A DNA stretch of 64,000 bases from TMED78 sp036337035 (GCA_036337035.1 JAYZFC010000002.1:186001-250000); one strand, 5' to 3'. Positions 35,873-45,421 are shown, counted from the stretch's first letter. The notes: generated by a model from the letters alone, not told the origin. Translations and numbers: made by a program.

Positions 35873-36334
35873 ATGGCAATTGAATTAAAAATTAATGGGG
35901 ACTTAAAAGCAATAGATGCTGAGCCATCTACACCTCTGCTATACATTCTCCGACAGGATCTTGAGCTTAACGGCCCTAAATTTGGTTGTGGTGTTGCACA
36001 ATGCGGTGCCTGTACTGTTCTTGTTGATAAACAACCCATTAGAGCTTGTGTAACTCCTATTTCGGCCCTAATAGGAAGAGATATTACTACTTTAGAAGGT
36101 CTAGGTAATGAAGATTCTCCGCACCCCTTACAGACCGCTTTTATTGAAGAACAAGCAGCCCAATGTGGTTTCTGCTCTAATGGAATGATAATGTCAGCAG
36201 CAGCATTATTAGAAAACAACCCAAATCCTACAGATCAGGAAATCAAAGATTCTCTAAATGCAAATCTATGTCGATGCGGTACTCATACGAGAATACTTAA
36301 AGCTGTAAAAAAAGCAGCAGGAAACCATTCATGA
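35873..36334 (+). CDS. (2Fe-2S)-binding subunit of a molybdenum hydroxylase (IorA/CoxS-like)
   Basis: 153 residues. The plant-ferredoxin cluster is FGCGVAQCGACTVLVD, and the second cluster QCGFCSNGMIMSA with NLCRCGTHTRI. It passes electrons from the molybdopterin subunit that starts inside its stop codon (ATGA, 4-base overlap). It has no signal of its own, so it would be co-exported with its Tat-signal partner. GGGAG site upstream. Confidence 0.94.
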   Translation: MAIELKINGDLKAIDAEPSTPLLYILRQDLELNGPKFGCGVAQCGACTVLVDKQPIRACVTPISALIGRDITTLEGLGNEDSPHPLQTAFIEEQAAQCGFCSNGMIMSAAALLENNPNPTDQEIKDSLNANLCRCGTHTRILKAVKKAAGNHS

Positions 36335-38562
36335 AAAAAGATATTGAGATATCAAGAAGAGTTTTTCTGCAAAGCATATCAGCTCTAGCAATCCAAGTTA
36401 CCATTCCTAATCTTTCTTTCTCTCAAGAGGATTTGCCTCGAAGTATTTCAGATAACCCTCATCTTAATATTTGGCTGAAAATAAATGCTAATAAAACGGT
36501 CTCTCTATCAATGGGAAAGGCAGAGCTTGGTCAAGGTATCAGGACTTCCTTAGCGCAAATAGCAGCAGAAGAGTTAGATCTAGATTTCAGCAGAATTATA
36601 GTAGAAACATTAGATACTGATAAATCACCAACAGAAGGTAGAACTACTGGAAGCACTTCTATTGAAAGAAGTGGAGTGGCCGTAAGAATGGCATCTTCCG
36701 AAGCTCGTCATATTCTCCTTAAAAATGCTGCAACAAATCTATCCTCTAAATTAGATGAGTTATCTGTAGATAATGGAAAAATACTTATAAACGGAAAATA
36801 TTCTAAGTTAACTTACTGGGACCTTCTAGGTAATAAAAGTTTTGATACAAAAATATCTGGCCTTGTCTCGCCTAAAAATCCAGAAAATCATAAAATAATT
36901 GGCACATCCCAAAAAAGACTTGATATACCTGCAAAAGTGTTTGGGGATCCATCATATGTTCAAGATATGATAATGCCAAATATGCTTCATGCAAGAATGG
37001 TAAGATCTGAAATAGATAGTGCTAATTTAATTTCTACTCAGCCAGAAGCAATAGACCACATTAATGGCATTGTATCAGTAGTTCAAGATGGTTCTTTTTT
37101 GGCAGTTGTTGCAGAAAGAGAAGAACAAGCAATTTCTGGTGCTGAAACATTAAAAAACGTTACTGTCTGGGAACAGTTTAAAGAACTTCCTAATCAAGAC
37201 AAATTTCCCGATATTCTTCGTGAGTTAGAAGCTCTAGATCCAGAAGTTATTTTTGATCAACAGTCGCCGTCTACAAACATAAAATCTAGCAATATGAGAG
37301 AATTTACTGCTAATTATTCTAGGCCTTATATTGCACATGCTGCTTTATCTCCTTCAGCTGCTGTAGCACTTTGGGATGGAAATAGGCTGACGGTTTGGAG
37401 TCACACTCAAGGAGTCTTCGAATTAAAAGGGACTCTTTCTACAGCACTAAGTATAGAAGAATCAAAAGTTAGATGTATCCATGTAGAAGGTGCAGGTTGC
37501 TATGGACATAATGGTGCAGATGATGCAGGTCTTGATGCTGCTCTTATAGCAATGAAGTTTGAAGGGCGTCCAATTAAGCTTGTATGGTCTAGAGAAGATG
37601 AGTTTAGAAGAGAGCCTTATGGATCTGCAACTAGCATTAAGATTTCTGCAAATCTTGATAGCTCTAATATGATTTCCAACTGGGACTATCATCACTGGAC
37701 CTGTACGCATTCAACAAGACCTTCAGGAGGAGTTGGTGCTGCTAATTTATACGCATCTTTTGAAAAAAATAATCCTTTACCTGATTCAGCAAGATACACT
37801 CTTCGTAACAGATTTAATGGAGGAGATAGAAATGCTATAGCCCTTTATTCCTTACCACAACATCGTGTAACTAGGCATTTGATATCTGAAAATCCCTTAA
37901 GAGTATCTGCCCTAAGAGGTTTAGGGGCTCATGCTAATGTATTTGCAATAGAATCATTTATGGATGAGCTTGCTACAGAAGCCAACCAAGATCCAATTGA
38001 TTTTCGAATAAAACATCTTGAGGATTATCGTGCTATAGCAGTACTTGAAGAAGCAAGAAAACTAGCAAATAACAAAGAAAAATTAGAAATTTCTGATAAT
38101 GTAGGTAGGGGCGTTGGATTCGCCCGTTATAAAAATACCGGTACTTATTTTGCTGTAATTGTAGATATAGGTGTTAACTTAAATTCTGGAGCTATTAAAG
38201 TACATAGAGCATTTGCAGCAGTGGACCCTGGTCAAATCATCAATCCTGATGGAGTGAAAAATCAAATAGAGGGCGGCATAATACAAGCCACAAGCTGGAC
38301 TCTAAAAGAATCAGTAAAATTTTCTACTTCTGGAATTCAAAGTACCGACTGGATAACTTACCCAATTTTACGCTTTACTGAAGTTCCATCAGTAGAAGTT
38401 AGCCTTATAAATAGACCAAAATTAGCTTCTTCGGGTCCTAGCGAATGTGCTCAAGGCCCAACATCTGCAGCTATCGCTAATGCAGTTTCAAATGCTATCA
38501 ATATTCGAATCAGAGACTTACCACTTTCGCAAGAAAAATTAAGCCTAAAACTTAATTCATAA
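36331..38562 (+). CDS. Molybdopterin-binding subunit of an aldehyde/isoquinoline-type oxidoreductase (IorB-like)
   Basis: 743 residues with a Tat leader (SRRVFLQSISALAIQ). Xanthine-oxidase-family large subunit: SMGKAELGQGIRTSLAQIAA, GAGCYGHNGADDAG, RALRGLGAHAN-like segment (VSALRGLGAHANVFAIESF) and the catalytic glutamate in SGPSECAQGPTSAAIANAV. The family hydroxylates an aldehyde or N-heterocycle with water. The small subunit is just upstream. No cytochrome or FAD subunit follows, which is usual for the IorAB type. Confidence 0.92.
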   Translation: MKKDIEISRRVFLQSISALAIQVTIPNLSFSQEDLPRSISDNPHLNIWLKINANKTVSLSMGKAELGQGIRTSLAQIAAEELDLDFSRIIVETLDTDKSPTEGRTTGSTSIERSGVAVRMASSEARHILLKNAATNLSSKLDELSVDNGKILINGKYSKLTYWDLLGNKSFDTKISGLVSPKNPENHKIIGTSQKRLDIPAKVFGDPSYVQDMIMPNMLHARMVRSEIDSANLISTQPEAIDHINGIVSVVQDGSFLAVVAEREEQAISGAETLKNVTVWEQFKELPNQDKFPDILRELEALDPEVIFDQQSPSTNIKSSNMREFTANYSRPYIAHAALSPSAAVALWDGNRLTVWSHTQGVFELKGTLSTALSIEESKVRCIHVEGAGCYGHNGADDAGLDAALIAMKFEGRPIKLVWSREDEFRREPYGSATSIKISANLDSSNMISNWDYHHWTCTHSTRPSGGVGAANLYASFEKNNPLPDSARYTLRNRFNGGDRNAIALYSLPQHRVTRHLISENPLRVSALRGLGAHANVFAIESFMDELATEANQDPIDFRIKHLEDYRAIAVLEEARKLANNKEKLEISDNVGRGVGFARYKNTGTYFAVIVDIGVNLNSGAIKVHRAFAAVDPGQIINPDGVKNQIEGGIIQATSWTLKESVKFSTSGIQSTDWITYPILRFTEVPSVEVSLINRPKLASSGPSECAQGPTSAAIANAVSNAINIRIRDLPLSQEKLSLKLNS

Positions 38563-38588
38563 TCAACATTAATTTGGAGACAACAATA

Positions 38589-40037
38589 ATGAAAAAGAAT
38601 CTAATTAATTTTTTCTTAATCATCATTATAACTGGATGTAATAATTCCTCCTCTGAAAGAAATATAAGTATGCCAAATAATAAAAATAGCAATGAAGAAT
38701 CTTGGAACATGTCTTTAGTAGGATCAAATAACTTACAAGGTAGAAGTGCTTATCATGCAGTTCCTCATCGCTATGATGATAGATATATTTTATTTGTTGG
38801 ACATCATTCTGGCGAAAAGGTAAACAGTTTGAATGGCAAAGTAGAAACTAATGGTATGTCTATTCTTGATATCACTAACCCAAGTAAACCAACATACTTA
38901 CATCATCAACCTCCATCAGAAGGGGCAGAAAATAGGCAGCACGTGCAAGTATGTAATGGCAATGACCTACCTAATGCTAACCCTGAAAAAGTATATTTGA
39001 TTAATACCAATGGAAGTCTCGGTGCAGAGCTATTAGATGTTAGTGATCCAGAAAAACCCCAAATCATTGGAATGATCTATTATACTGGCACAACAGACCA
39101 AGGAGGAAAACAAACTCATAAAATTTATTGGGATTGCGAATCAGGAATTGCATATTTAAATGGTACTCCTGAAGGGTGGCGTATCCGAAGAGTACTTCAA
39201 TTATTTGATATGAGCAATCCCCTTGAACCAAAGCATATTCGTAATTTTGCATTAGACGGAAGTCAACCAGGTGCTGAAGGTCCTATTGGAACGCCTTTGC
39301 ATGCTCCTTTCGCTTTTGGCGATAGGGTATATTTAGGATATGGTGCAAGCGATGATGGAGTTATGCAAATTCTAGATCGAGATAAGCTTATCAATGGTGA
39401 TCCAGAATCAAGCGAACCTTTCAAGCCTACCAAAGAAAATCTTTTATATCCTCAGATAAGTCGTTTAGATATGCCAGAATATTATGGCGCACACTCAGTA
39501 AAGCCTTTATTTAATTTAGAAGTTAAAGATTTTGTTGATACAGAAAAAAATAAATTTTTAAACCTAGCTTTACTTGCATCAGAAGAAATAGGCATAGGCA
39601 ACTGCTCAACAGATAGAGATATGTTATTTATTGTTGATATAACAGACGAAGATAAACCATTTCCTATTTCTTCATTCCAAGCTAAAGAAGATCTTGGTAA
39701 TTTTTGTGAGCGTGGACTTCGTTTTGGATTGCATTCTGTGAATGACAACTACCATCCTAATTTTGATAATTCTCTAGTAATAATGTCATACTTTAATGGA
39801 GGTACAAGAGTTGCGGATATCCGTGATCCTTTTAATCCAGTTGAAGTAGCTTATTTTGTTCCTCAAATAAATGATTTTACTCAAGAGATTTGTAGTAATG
39901 AAGAGTGTTTCAGACAAATACAAACTAATAATGTAGATATTGATGATCGTGGGTTTATTTTTTCGGTTGATAGAGCAGGAAGTGGGCTTCATATACTAGA
40001 ATTAACAGGAGAAGCAAAAAAAATTGCTGGTTTATAA
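38589..40037 (+). CDS. LVIVD-repeat-like lipoprotein
   Basis: About 482 residues. Lipoprotein signal (FLIIIITGC with the lipobox Cys near residue 18). The rest is a probable beta-propeller with repeated D-[IV]-[ST]-[ND]-P-x-K/D-P turns: SILDITNPSKPTYL, LLDVSDPEKPQII, LFDMSNPLEPKHI, FIVDITDEDKPFPI, VADIRDPFNPVEV, the LVIVD signature. I start at ATG 38589, 8 bases after GGAGA, rather than at the TTG containing that site. Function unknown; its place after the molybdenum hydroxylase suggests a periplasmic partner. Confidence 0.8.
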   Translation: MKKNLINFFLIIIITGCNNSSSERNISMPNNKNSNEESWNMSLVGSNNLQGRSAYHAVPHRYDDRYILFVGHHSGEKVNSLNGKVETNGMSILDITNPSKPTYLHHQPPSEGAENRQHVQVCNGNDLPNANPEKVYLINTNGSLGAELLDVSDPEKPQIIGMIYYTGTTDQGGKQTHKIYWDCESGIAYLNGTPEGWRIRRVLQLFDMSNPLEPKHIRNFALDGSQPGAEGPIGTPLHAPFAFGDRVYLGYGASDDGVMQILDRDKLINGDPESSEPFKPTKENLLYPQISRLDMPEYYGAHSVKPLFNLEVKDFVDTEKNKFLNLALLASEEIGIGNCSTDRDMLFIVDITDEDKPFPISSFQAKEDLGNFCERGLRFGLHSVNDNYHPNFDNSLVIMSYFNGGTRVADIRDPFNPVEVAYFVPQINDFTQEICSNEECFRQIQTNNVDIDDRGFIFSVDRAGSGLHILELTGEAKKIAGL

Positions 40038-40040
40038 TTT

Positions 40041-40469
40041 ATGAAAAATAAAGTAGCTTTTCTTTCATTAATATTTATATCAGTAATAGCTTTAAGTAAT
40101 ATGGATTCTTTCAAAAACCCAAATAATGATCAGTTATCTAAAATTAAAGTCATTAGTGTGATTGAACTTAATAATATTAATCAAAAAATTAATAGTAATA
40201 ATTTATTACTTGATGTTCGAACTGAAGAAGAATTCAATCTAGGACATATTCCTAACGCCATAAACATTCCACACGAGTTGCTTCTAAATAACCTAACTAC
40301 CTTAAATAAGCATAAGGAAAAAAATATTTATGTTTATTGTAGAAGTGGGCCAAGAGCTAGTCTGGTCATAAATAAATTGCTGAGTAATGGCTTTAATAAT
40401 ATCATAGATGTTGAAGGTGACTTTTTATCTTGGGTAAATGCGGAATTGCCGATAGAAAAACCTGAATAG
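40041..40469 (+). CDS. Exported rhodanese-domain protein
   Basis: 142 residues. N-terminal hydrophobic signal (VAFLSLIFISVIALS) and one rhodanese domain with LLDVRTEEEFNLGHIPNAINI and the active-site loop YCRSGPRAS, whose Cys is present, so it may carry sulfur. It sits 3 bases after the LVIVD-protein stop and may serve sulfuration or redox of the molybdenum enzyme, which is inference. Confidence 0.87.
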   Translation: MKNKVAFLSLIFISVIALSNMDSFKNPNNDQLSKIKVISVIELNNINQKINSNNLLLDVRTEEEFNLGHIPNAINIPHELLLNNLTTLNKHKEKNIYVYCRSGPRASLVINKLLSNGFNNIIDVEGDFLSWVNAELPIEKPE

Positions 40470-40478
40470 GAGAAATAG

Positions 40479-40718
40479 ATGAATGAACTAAATATTCAAT
40501 TCTTTGCAGAACAAGTAGGTTTTTTTGTGATGAGTATTACTTGGTTTTTAACTGCAATCGCGTTTGCAATTATATTTGTAAATTTAAAAGGCGAAGAAAA
40601 GCACTTAAGGTACCCTAATCCAATTCTAAAATTTTTAGGATTCACCACAATTATATGGATAAGTGTTTGGATTTTTTTATTAATTTTCTTCGCTATCTTA
40701 GACATCATATTCTCTTAG
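40479..40718 (+). CDS. Small membrane protein of unknown function
   Basis: 79 residues with two hydrophobic helices (about 10-32 and 52-76) separated by a charged loop VNLKGEEKHLRYPNPILKF. An AGGAG site 8 bases before the ATG supports translation. It follows the rhodanese gene by 9 bases and precedes thiolase by 9 bases. No family recognised. Confidence 0.65.
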   Translation: MNELNIQFFAEQVGFFVMSITWFLTAIAFAIIFVNLKGEEKHLRYPNPILKFLGFTTIIWISVWIFLLIFFAILDIIFS

Positions 40719-40727
40719 TAAGTTATC

Positions 40728-41918
40728 ATGCTTGACCAAGCTGTAATTTTATCAACGGCCCGAACACCAATAGGAAAAGCATATAAAGGAGCGTTCAATA
40801 ATACTTATGGGGCAACACTAGCTGGTCATGTAATTCATCATGCAATAAAAAGAAGTTGTGTTGATGTCAATGAAGTAGAAGATGTTGTTATGGGCTGTGG
40901 TAGACCGCAAGGAACTACAGGAAATAATATAGCAAGGCAAGGTGCTCTTCGAGCAGGCTTGCCAACTAAAGTTTCTGGGCTTACTGTAAGTAGACATTGC
41001 TCATCTGGCTTACAAGCAATTTCGGTAGCAGCCCAAAATATAATTACGAATGATATTCAGGTATCAGTAGCAGGAGGAATTGAATCAATATCTCTAGTAC
41101 AAAATGAGCACACCAATACTCACTTTATAAATGATCCTGAATTAATCAAATTGCAGCCAGATATTTTTATGTCAATGCTTGAAACTGCTGAGATAGTTGC
41201 AAAAAGATATAGAATCTCTAGAGAACAACAAGATGAATATGCACTGATTAGCCAGAGGAGAACTCATGAGGCACAAAAAAAAGGTAAGTTTGATGATGAA
41301 ATTATTGCTCTTGAATCAATTAAATTAGTAAAAGATAAAGAAAGTGGAAAAATTAAGAAGGAAAATATTAAAATTTTAAAAGATGAAGGTAATCGTCCCT
41401 CAACCTCCTTAGAAGGCCTCTCTAAACTAAAAACTGTTTTTGAAGGACCAGAAAAAACTATCACAGCTGGAAATGCATCTCAACTATCTGATGGGGCTTC
41501 AGCATCTGTTATAGTTAGTGAAAGGTATGCTGAAAAAAAAAGTTTGGAACCTTTAGCTGCTTATAAAGGTTTTGTAGTTGCGGGGTGTGATCCTGATGAA
41601 ATGGGAATTGGGCCAGCTCTTGCTGTACCTAAGCTGCTTAAAAAACATAATTTAACTGTAAATGATATAGATTTGTGGGAGCTAAATGAAGCTTTTGCTG
41701 TCCAAACGATTTATTGTAGGGATCAGTTAGAAATACCTATGGAAATTATGAATGTTAATGGTGGGTCAATATCTATAGGTCATCCTTATGGAATGACTGG
41801 CGCTAGACTTGCTGGTCATGTAATTTTAGAAGGAAAAAGAAGAAAAGCTAAATATGTAGTAAGTACTATGTGTATTGGTGGTGGAATGGGTGCCGCTGCT
41901 TTATTTGAAATATTTTAA
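40728..41918 (+). CDS. Acetyl-CoA acyltransferase (thiolase)
   Basis: 396 residues, full length. The acyl-accepting Cys is in SRHCSSGLQAISVAA, WELNEAFAVQ and the His in NGGSISIGHPYGMTGARLAGH are present, and the second Cys in TMCIGGGMGAA. Degradative or biosynthetic direction cannot be told. No FadB partner is next to it. ATISTARTP-type N-terminus (VILSTARTPIGKAYKG) is typical. Confidence 0.94.
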   Translation: MLDQAVILSTARTPIGKAYKGAFNNTYGATLAGHVIHHAIKRSCVDVNEVEDVVMGCGRPQGTTGNNIARQGALRAGLPTKVSGLTVSRHCSSGLQAISVAAQNIITNDIQVSVAGGIESISLVQNEHTNTHFINDPELIKLQPDIFMSMLETAEIVAKRYRISREQQDEYALISQRRTHEAQKKGKFDDEIIALESIKLVKDKESGKIKKENIKILKDEGNRPSTSLEGLSKLKTVFEGPEKTITAGNASQLSDGASASVIVSERYAEKKSLEPLAAYKGFVVAGCDPDEMGIGPALAVPKLLKKHNLTVNDIDLWELNEAFAVQTIYCRDQLEIPMEIMNVNGGSISIGHPYGMTGARLAGHVILEGKRRKAKYVVSTMCIGGGMGAAALFEIF

Positions 41919-41935
41919 TGTTAAGGTTTTGATTT

Positions 41936-42220
41936 ATGTCGATGAAGAAAGTAAGAAAAGAAATAGATGCTATTGATAAGGAGTTAGTTGTATTACTAAC
42001 TAAACGTCAGAAATGGATTGAAAAAGCCGCTTTAGTTAAAAATGATGAGGCACTAATATTTGATCAAGATAGAATTGACCAAGTTCTAAAAAATGTAGAG
42101 CAATTATCTAATGAATATGGGTTATCTTTAAAAATTACCTACCCATTATGGAAAAAGTTAATTGAACTATCTATAGAACACGAATTTGCTGAACTAAAAA
42201 AAATACAAGTGAAAAACTAA
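41936..42220 (+). CDS. Stand-alone chorismate mutase (AroQ class)
   Basis: 94 residues, all helical: VRKEIDAIDKELVVLLTKRQ matches the AroQ helix 1 with its arginine, followed by the DQDRIDQVLKNVEQL helix and YPLWKKLIELSIEHEFA. It converts chorismate to prephenate, or acts on isochorismate as in PchB. The first ATG is used; a second two codons later is possible. Convergent with the following gene, 14 bases apart. Confidence 0.8.
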   Translation: MSMKKVRKEIDAIDKELVVLLTKRQKWIEKAALVKNDEALIFDQDRIDQVLKNVEQLSNEYGLSLKITYPLWKKLIELSIEHEFAELKKIQVKN

Positions 42221-42234
42221 TAAATTACTATCAA

Positions 42235-43272
42235 TTAGACTGAGTCTTCAACTACACACTCATAAGGCTCGACAGTTTCACCTGGCAGATTAATCCAATG
42301 AGCTTCCCAAACAAAAGGTTCTACTAGAGAGCTAGGTTCATCAACAACTAGCTTATAATGCAAAACATCATCGGTTGCATTGAAATACTCTGTTAGTTTT
42401 ACATTTTCTGACTGAGGAACACCCACTCTATTAAGATATGGCCAGTTAATCCTATCTGTTTTAACTACCAAGGTAGAATCTTGCCACTCTCCAATTGAAT
42501 ATCCAGTATGAGAGAAGGGCATATCTTCTGGAGCTATAACATTTTCTCCCATAACAATAGTTCTTTTAGCATCAAATTCTTCAAAAATAATTTCTATATT
42601 TCCACCAACCTGGATAAATTGCATTGGATAAGGGTTTCCCATCAATGAAGGCATACCAGGAGGTACACATTCCAACAAAGGGTTATCAAGAATATTATCA
42701 AAATTCGATACAGCGATCTTAGCAGACTCCATCAAATTTTGTGGCTGTGAGAAAAACCAAGCTCTAACAGCCTGGCTCCAAACTTTATAAATATTTTCTC
42801 TAGATAAAGAACTATCTATATCTGGAGTTTCGCTATAACCAATGTCAATTGCTAATCTACGATCGTCACCTATAAAAGTATTAGACCATCTTGGCTCACT
42901 AGATGCTCCTAACAATAGCTCTAATTGTTGATCCTGAATAAGCATATGAGATACTTGAATATAATTATCTCTTGCAGTTGATGGATTGCCCGCTACTAAA
43001 ACCCTATCTCCAATAGAAACCTCATCGCCAGTAAATCCTCTTCTTCTTTGGGCACTAATTGAGCCTCCTTCTATGGTCCAAATTATAGTTGATGAGTCTT
43101 CTCCTTGCTCTTGAACCTCAAGCAATATGTGGGGGTTTCTCCAACTTATTTTTGATACTAGACCTTCAATTTCTCTAACAACACTGCGATCAAATTCAGC
43201 CATAGAGTGATGAGATGATGCATGTGAACAAAGAAAAAAAAGAGTTATCGAAATAGTACTTTTAATAGTCAT
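42235..43272 (-). CDS. DUF6152 family secreted protein (second copy)
   Basis: About 345 residues: signal peptide ending SHASSHHSM, DUF6152 domain (about 22-115: HHSMAEFDRSVV, ISWRNPHILLEV, RRGFTGDEVSIGDRVLVAGNP), then a beta-rich second half with LECVPPGMP, EFDAKRTIVMGE and VEPYECVVED, shared with the products at 3489 and 7309. The ATG 43272 lies 7 bases after GGAG, so the longer TTG start is rejected. Function unknown. Confidence 0.82.
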   Translation of the reverse strand: MTIKSTISITLFFLCSHASSHHSMAEFDRSVVREIEGLVSKISWRNPHILLEVQEQGEDSSTIIWTIEGGSISAQRRRGFTGDEVSIGDRVLVAGNPSTARDNYIQVSHMLIQDQQLELLLGASSEPRWSNTFIGDDRRLAIDIGYSETPDIDSSLSRENIYKVWSQAVRAWFFSQPQNLMESAKIAVSNFDNILDNPLLECVPPGMPSLMGNPYPMQFIQVGGNIEIIFEEFDAKRTIVMGENVIAPEDMPFSHTGYSIGEWQDSTLVVKTDRINWPYLNRVGVPQSENVKLTEYFNATDDVLHYKLVVDEPSSLVEPFVWEAHWINLPGETVEPYECVVEDSV

Positions 43273-43310
43273 TATAAACTCCAAAAAGATCTAGAGTTAA
43301 TATAGCACAC

Positions 43311-43342
43311 AAAAAAATAATACTATTGGTTATCTAACCAAT
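43311..43342 (-). terminator. Rho-independent terminator overlapping the end of cysK
   Basis: On the minus strand, ATTGGTT-AGAT-AACCAAT forms a perfect 7-bp stem and is followed by AGTATTATTTTTTT. The stem lies within the last codons and stop of cysK (DNQ-stop), so coding and termination share bases. Confidence 0.6.
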
Positions 43343-44276
43343 CGTCATCTGATTCTTCACTCAAATCATCGAATAGGTAAGTACTAAGATATCTTTCACC
43401 TGTATCAGGAAGCATAACAAGCATTACTGAACCTGGCTCAGCTGATTCAGCTACTTTTAAGCCAGCAGCAAGTGTTCCTCCCCCGGACAAACCAACGAAA
43501 ATACCTTCCTGTTTTGCGAGATTTCTAGCTGTATTTTTCGCTTCCTCATCAGTTACTGGAATCAGATGGTCATGAATATCCAAACTCATAACTTCAGGCA
43601 AAAAATCTGGAGTCCAGCCCTGTATCTTATGAGGTTGCCAATCCTTACCCGCTATTAACTGGGCACCTTCAGGCTCAGTAGCAACTATCTGAACATTTGG
43701 TCTGGCAAGCTTTATAACTTCACCCGCACCCGTTAGAGTGCCTCCAGTACCCCATCCAGTTACCCAATAATCGAGCTGTCTGCCAGCAAAATCACTTAAA
43801 ATTTCTGGGCCTGTTGTTTGTCTGTGAAATTCTGGATTTGCTAGATTTTGAAATTGTCTAGCTAGAAACCACCCATTTTTTTCTGCTAACTCTTCTGCTT
43901 TTTTAACCATTCCTGTAGCTCTATCGGCAGCAGGAGTTAATATAACTTTTGCTCCAAGAGCCTTCATGATCTTTCGACGTTCTACTGAAAAGGTCTCAAC
44001 CATAGTAGCAACAAATTGATAACCTTTAGCAGCACAAACCATAGCTAAAGCAATTCCTGTGTTACCAGAGGTTGCTTCTACGACTGTTTGCCCTGGGCTT
44101 AATAACCCTTTTTTCTCTGCATCATCAATAATTGCAAAAGCAAGGCGGTCTTTAACTGAGCTAAGCGGATTAAAAGATTCTAACTTAACGAAGATATCAA
44201 TACCCTCTGGACTAGTTTTGCTCAATTTTACAACTGGTGTATTCCCAATCGTCTGAAGTACGCTTTCATATATCAT
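43323..44276 (-). CDS. cysK: Cysteine synthase (O-acetylserine sulfhydrylase)
   Basis: 317 residues, PLP enzyme making cysteine from O-acetylserine and sulfide. The PLP lysine is in SSVKDRLAFAI, the substrate loop EATSGNTGIALA, and the glycine loop GWGTGGTLTGAGEV; VGLSGGGTLAAG and the LPDTGERYLST end are CysK/CysM-typical. An acidic tail (DDLSEESDDDW) extends it slightly. It is transcribed divergently from cysB, an arrangement that fits regulation by CysB. Confidence 0.94.
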   Translation of the reverse strand: MIYESVLQTIGNTPVVKLSKTSPEGIDIFVKLESFNPLSSVKDRLAFAIIDDAEKKGLLSPGQTVVEATSGNTGIALAMVCAAKGYQFVATMVETFSVERRKIMKALGAKVILTPAADRATGMVKKAEELAEKNGWFLARQFQNLANPEFHRQTTGPEILSDFAGRQLDYWVTGWGTGGTLTGAGEVIKLARPNVQIVATEPEGAQLIAGKDWQPHKIQGWTPDFLPEVMSLDIHDHLIPVTDEEAKNTARNLAKQEGIFVGLSGGGTLAAGLKVAESAEPGSVMLVMLPDTGERYLSTYLFDDLSEESDDDWLDNQ

Positions 44277-44413
44277 ATAAACCTTTTCCTTTTACATTCA
44301 CCGTAGAACGTCGAAAGATACATGTTTTTTAACAAAAAAAGAAAGATTTTGTTACAATTCATATATTCCAAAATGTTATATGATATAATACTATAAAAAT
44401 ATAAAATAATTTT

Positions 44414-45421
44414 ATGACACTTAAACAACTTAAATACCTGATTTGCATTGCTGATAATGGCCTTAATATATCTTCTGCTGCAGAAAAACTCTATACAAGC
44501 CAGCCGGGAATAAGTAAACAAATAAAGTACCTTGAAGCTGAGCTAGGAATGCAGCTATTTAAGAGAAAAGGAAAAAGTCTAGTGTCTATTACAAGTGCAG
44601 GGTTTGAGGTAATTGAAAAGGCAAGAAAGATTCTTAGAGAATCAGAAAATATTAAAAGAATTGCGGGTGATCTTTCAGGTGAAGAAGAAGGCAAGCTTTC
44701 GATTGCAACTACTCATACTCAAGCAAGATACATTTTACCTGATATTATTAAAAATTTTACTCAAAAATATCCAAAAATAGATTTGGAACTTCATCAGGGA
44801 ACTTCTGAACAGATCGCAGAACTGATTAATACTCATCAAGTTGATTTTGCTATGGCGACAGGGGCAATAAAATATTTCCCTAGCCTTAAATTACTTCCGC
44901 TTTTTAATTGGAATAGAATAATCCTTGTTCCTAAAAATCACCCTATATCTATAAAAAAGATAAGTTTAGAATCTCTTTCATCCTATCCTTTAGTAACCTA
45001 TATTTTTAGTCTTACTGGAGACTCATCTTTTAAACAAGCATTTCTAGATAAAAAACTAAATCCAAGAGTTGTATTTACAGCAAGAGATGCTGATATTATC
45101 AAAACTTATGTTCGAATTGGAATGGGGGTTGGAGTAGTTGCTTCAATGACCTTTGAGGAAAATGATTCTCATGATTTAACTCCTATAGATGCATCAAATT
45201 TATTTCCAGAAGTTACCACTTGGCTAGGATTTCCAAAAGATATGGTTCTTAGAAGCTATATGAAAGATTTTATTAATATGCTTTCACCAATATATAATAA
45301 TAATTTAATAAAACAAATTATTGATTGCAATGATCAGGAATCTATTGACATATTGTTATCGTCAATCACTTTTCCTACATATAGATTCTCCTCTAATAAA
45401 AAGAAGCTAACCCTGAATTAA
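44414..45421 (+). CDS. cysB: LysR-family regulator CysB
   Basis: 335 residues. N-terminal winged HTH (about 1-60, LKQLKYLICIADNGLNISSA, TSQPGISKQIKYLEAELG) and a periplasmic-binding-like effector domain with TTHTQARYILPDIIKNF, the CysB/Cbl signature that binds acetylserine or sulfate. It should activate sulfur assimilation, including the divergent cysK. The 137-base shared promoter region is very AT-rich. The 3' end overlaps the convergent flavin oxidase gene by 15 bases. Confidence 0.9.
   Translation: MTLKQLKYLICIADNGLNISSAAEKLYTSQPGISKQIKYLEAELGMQLFKRKGKSLVSITSAGFEVIEKARKILRESENIKRIAGDLSGEEEGKLSIATTHTQARYILPDIIKNFTQKYPKIDLELHQGTSEQIAELINTHQVDFAMATGAIKYFPSLKLLPLFNWNRIILVPKNHPISIKKISLESLSSYPLVTYIFSLTGDSSFKQAFLDKKLNPRVVFTARDADIIKTYVRIGMGVGVVASMTFEENDSHDLTPIDASNLFPEVTTWLGFPKDMVLRSYMKDFINMLSPIYNNNLIKQIIDCNDQESIDILLSSITFPTYRFSSNKKKLTLN

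Noticed and set aside
35857..36219. Open frame on the minus strand of the 2Fe-2S subunit gene
   Set aside because: The sense frame has all eight cluster cysteines; the antisense product has no recognisable feature.
44277..44413. CysB operator and defined promoters in the cysK-cysB gap
   Set aside because: The gap is so AT-rich that TATAAT-like hexamers occur by chance, and no -35 with suitable spacing or clear dyad could be defended.
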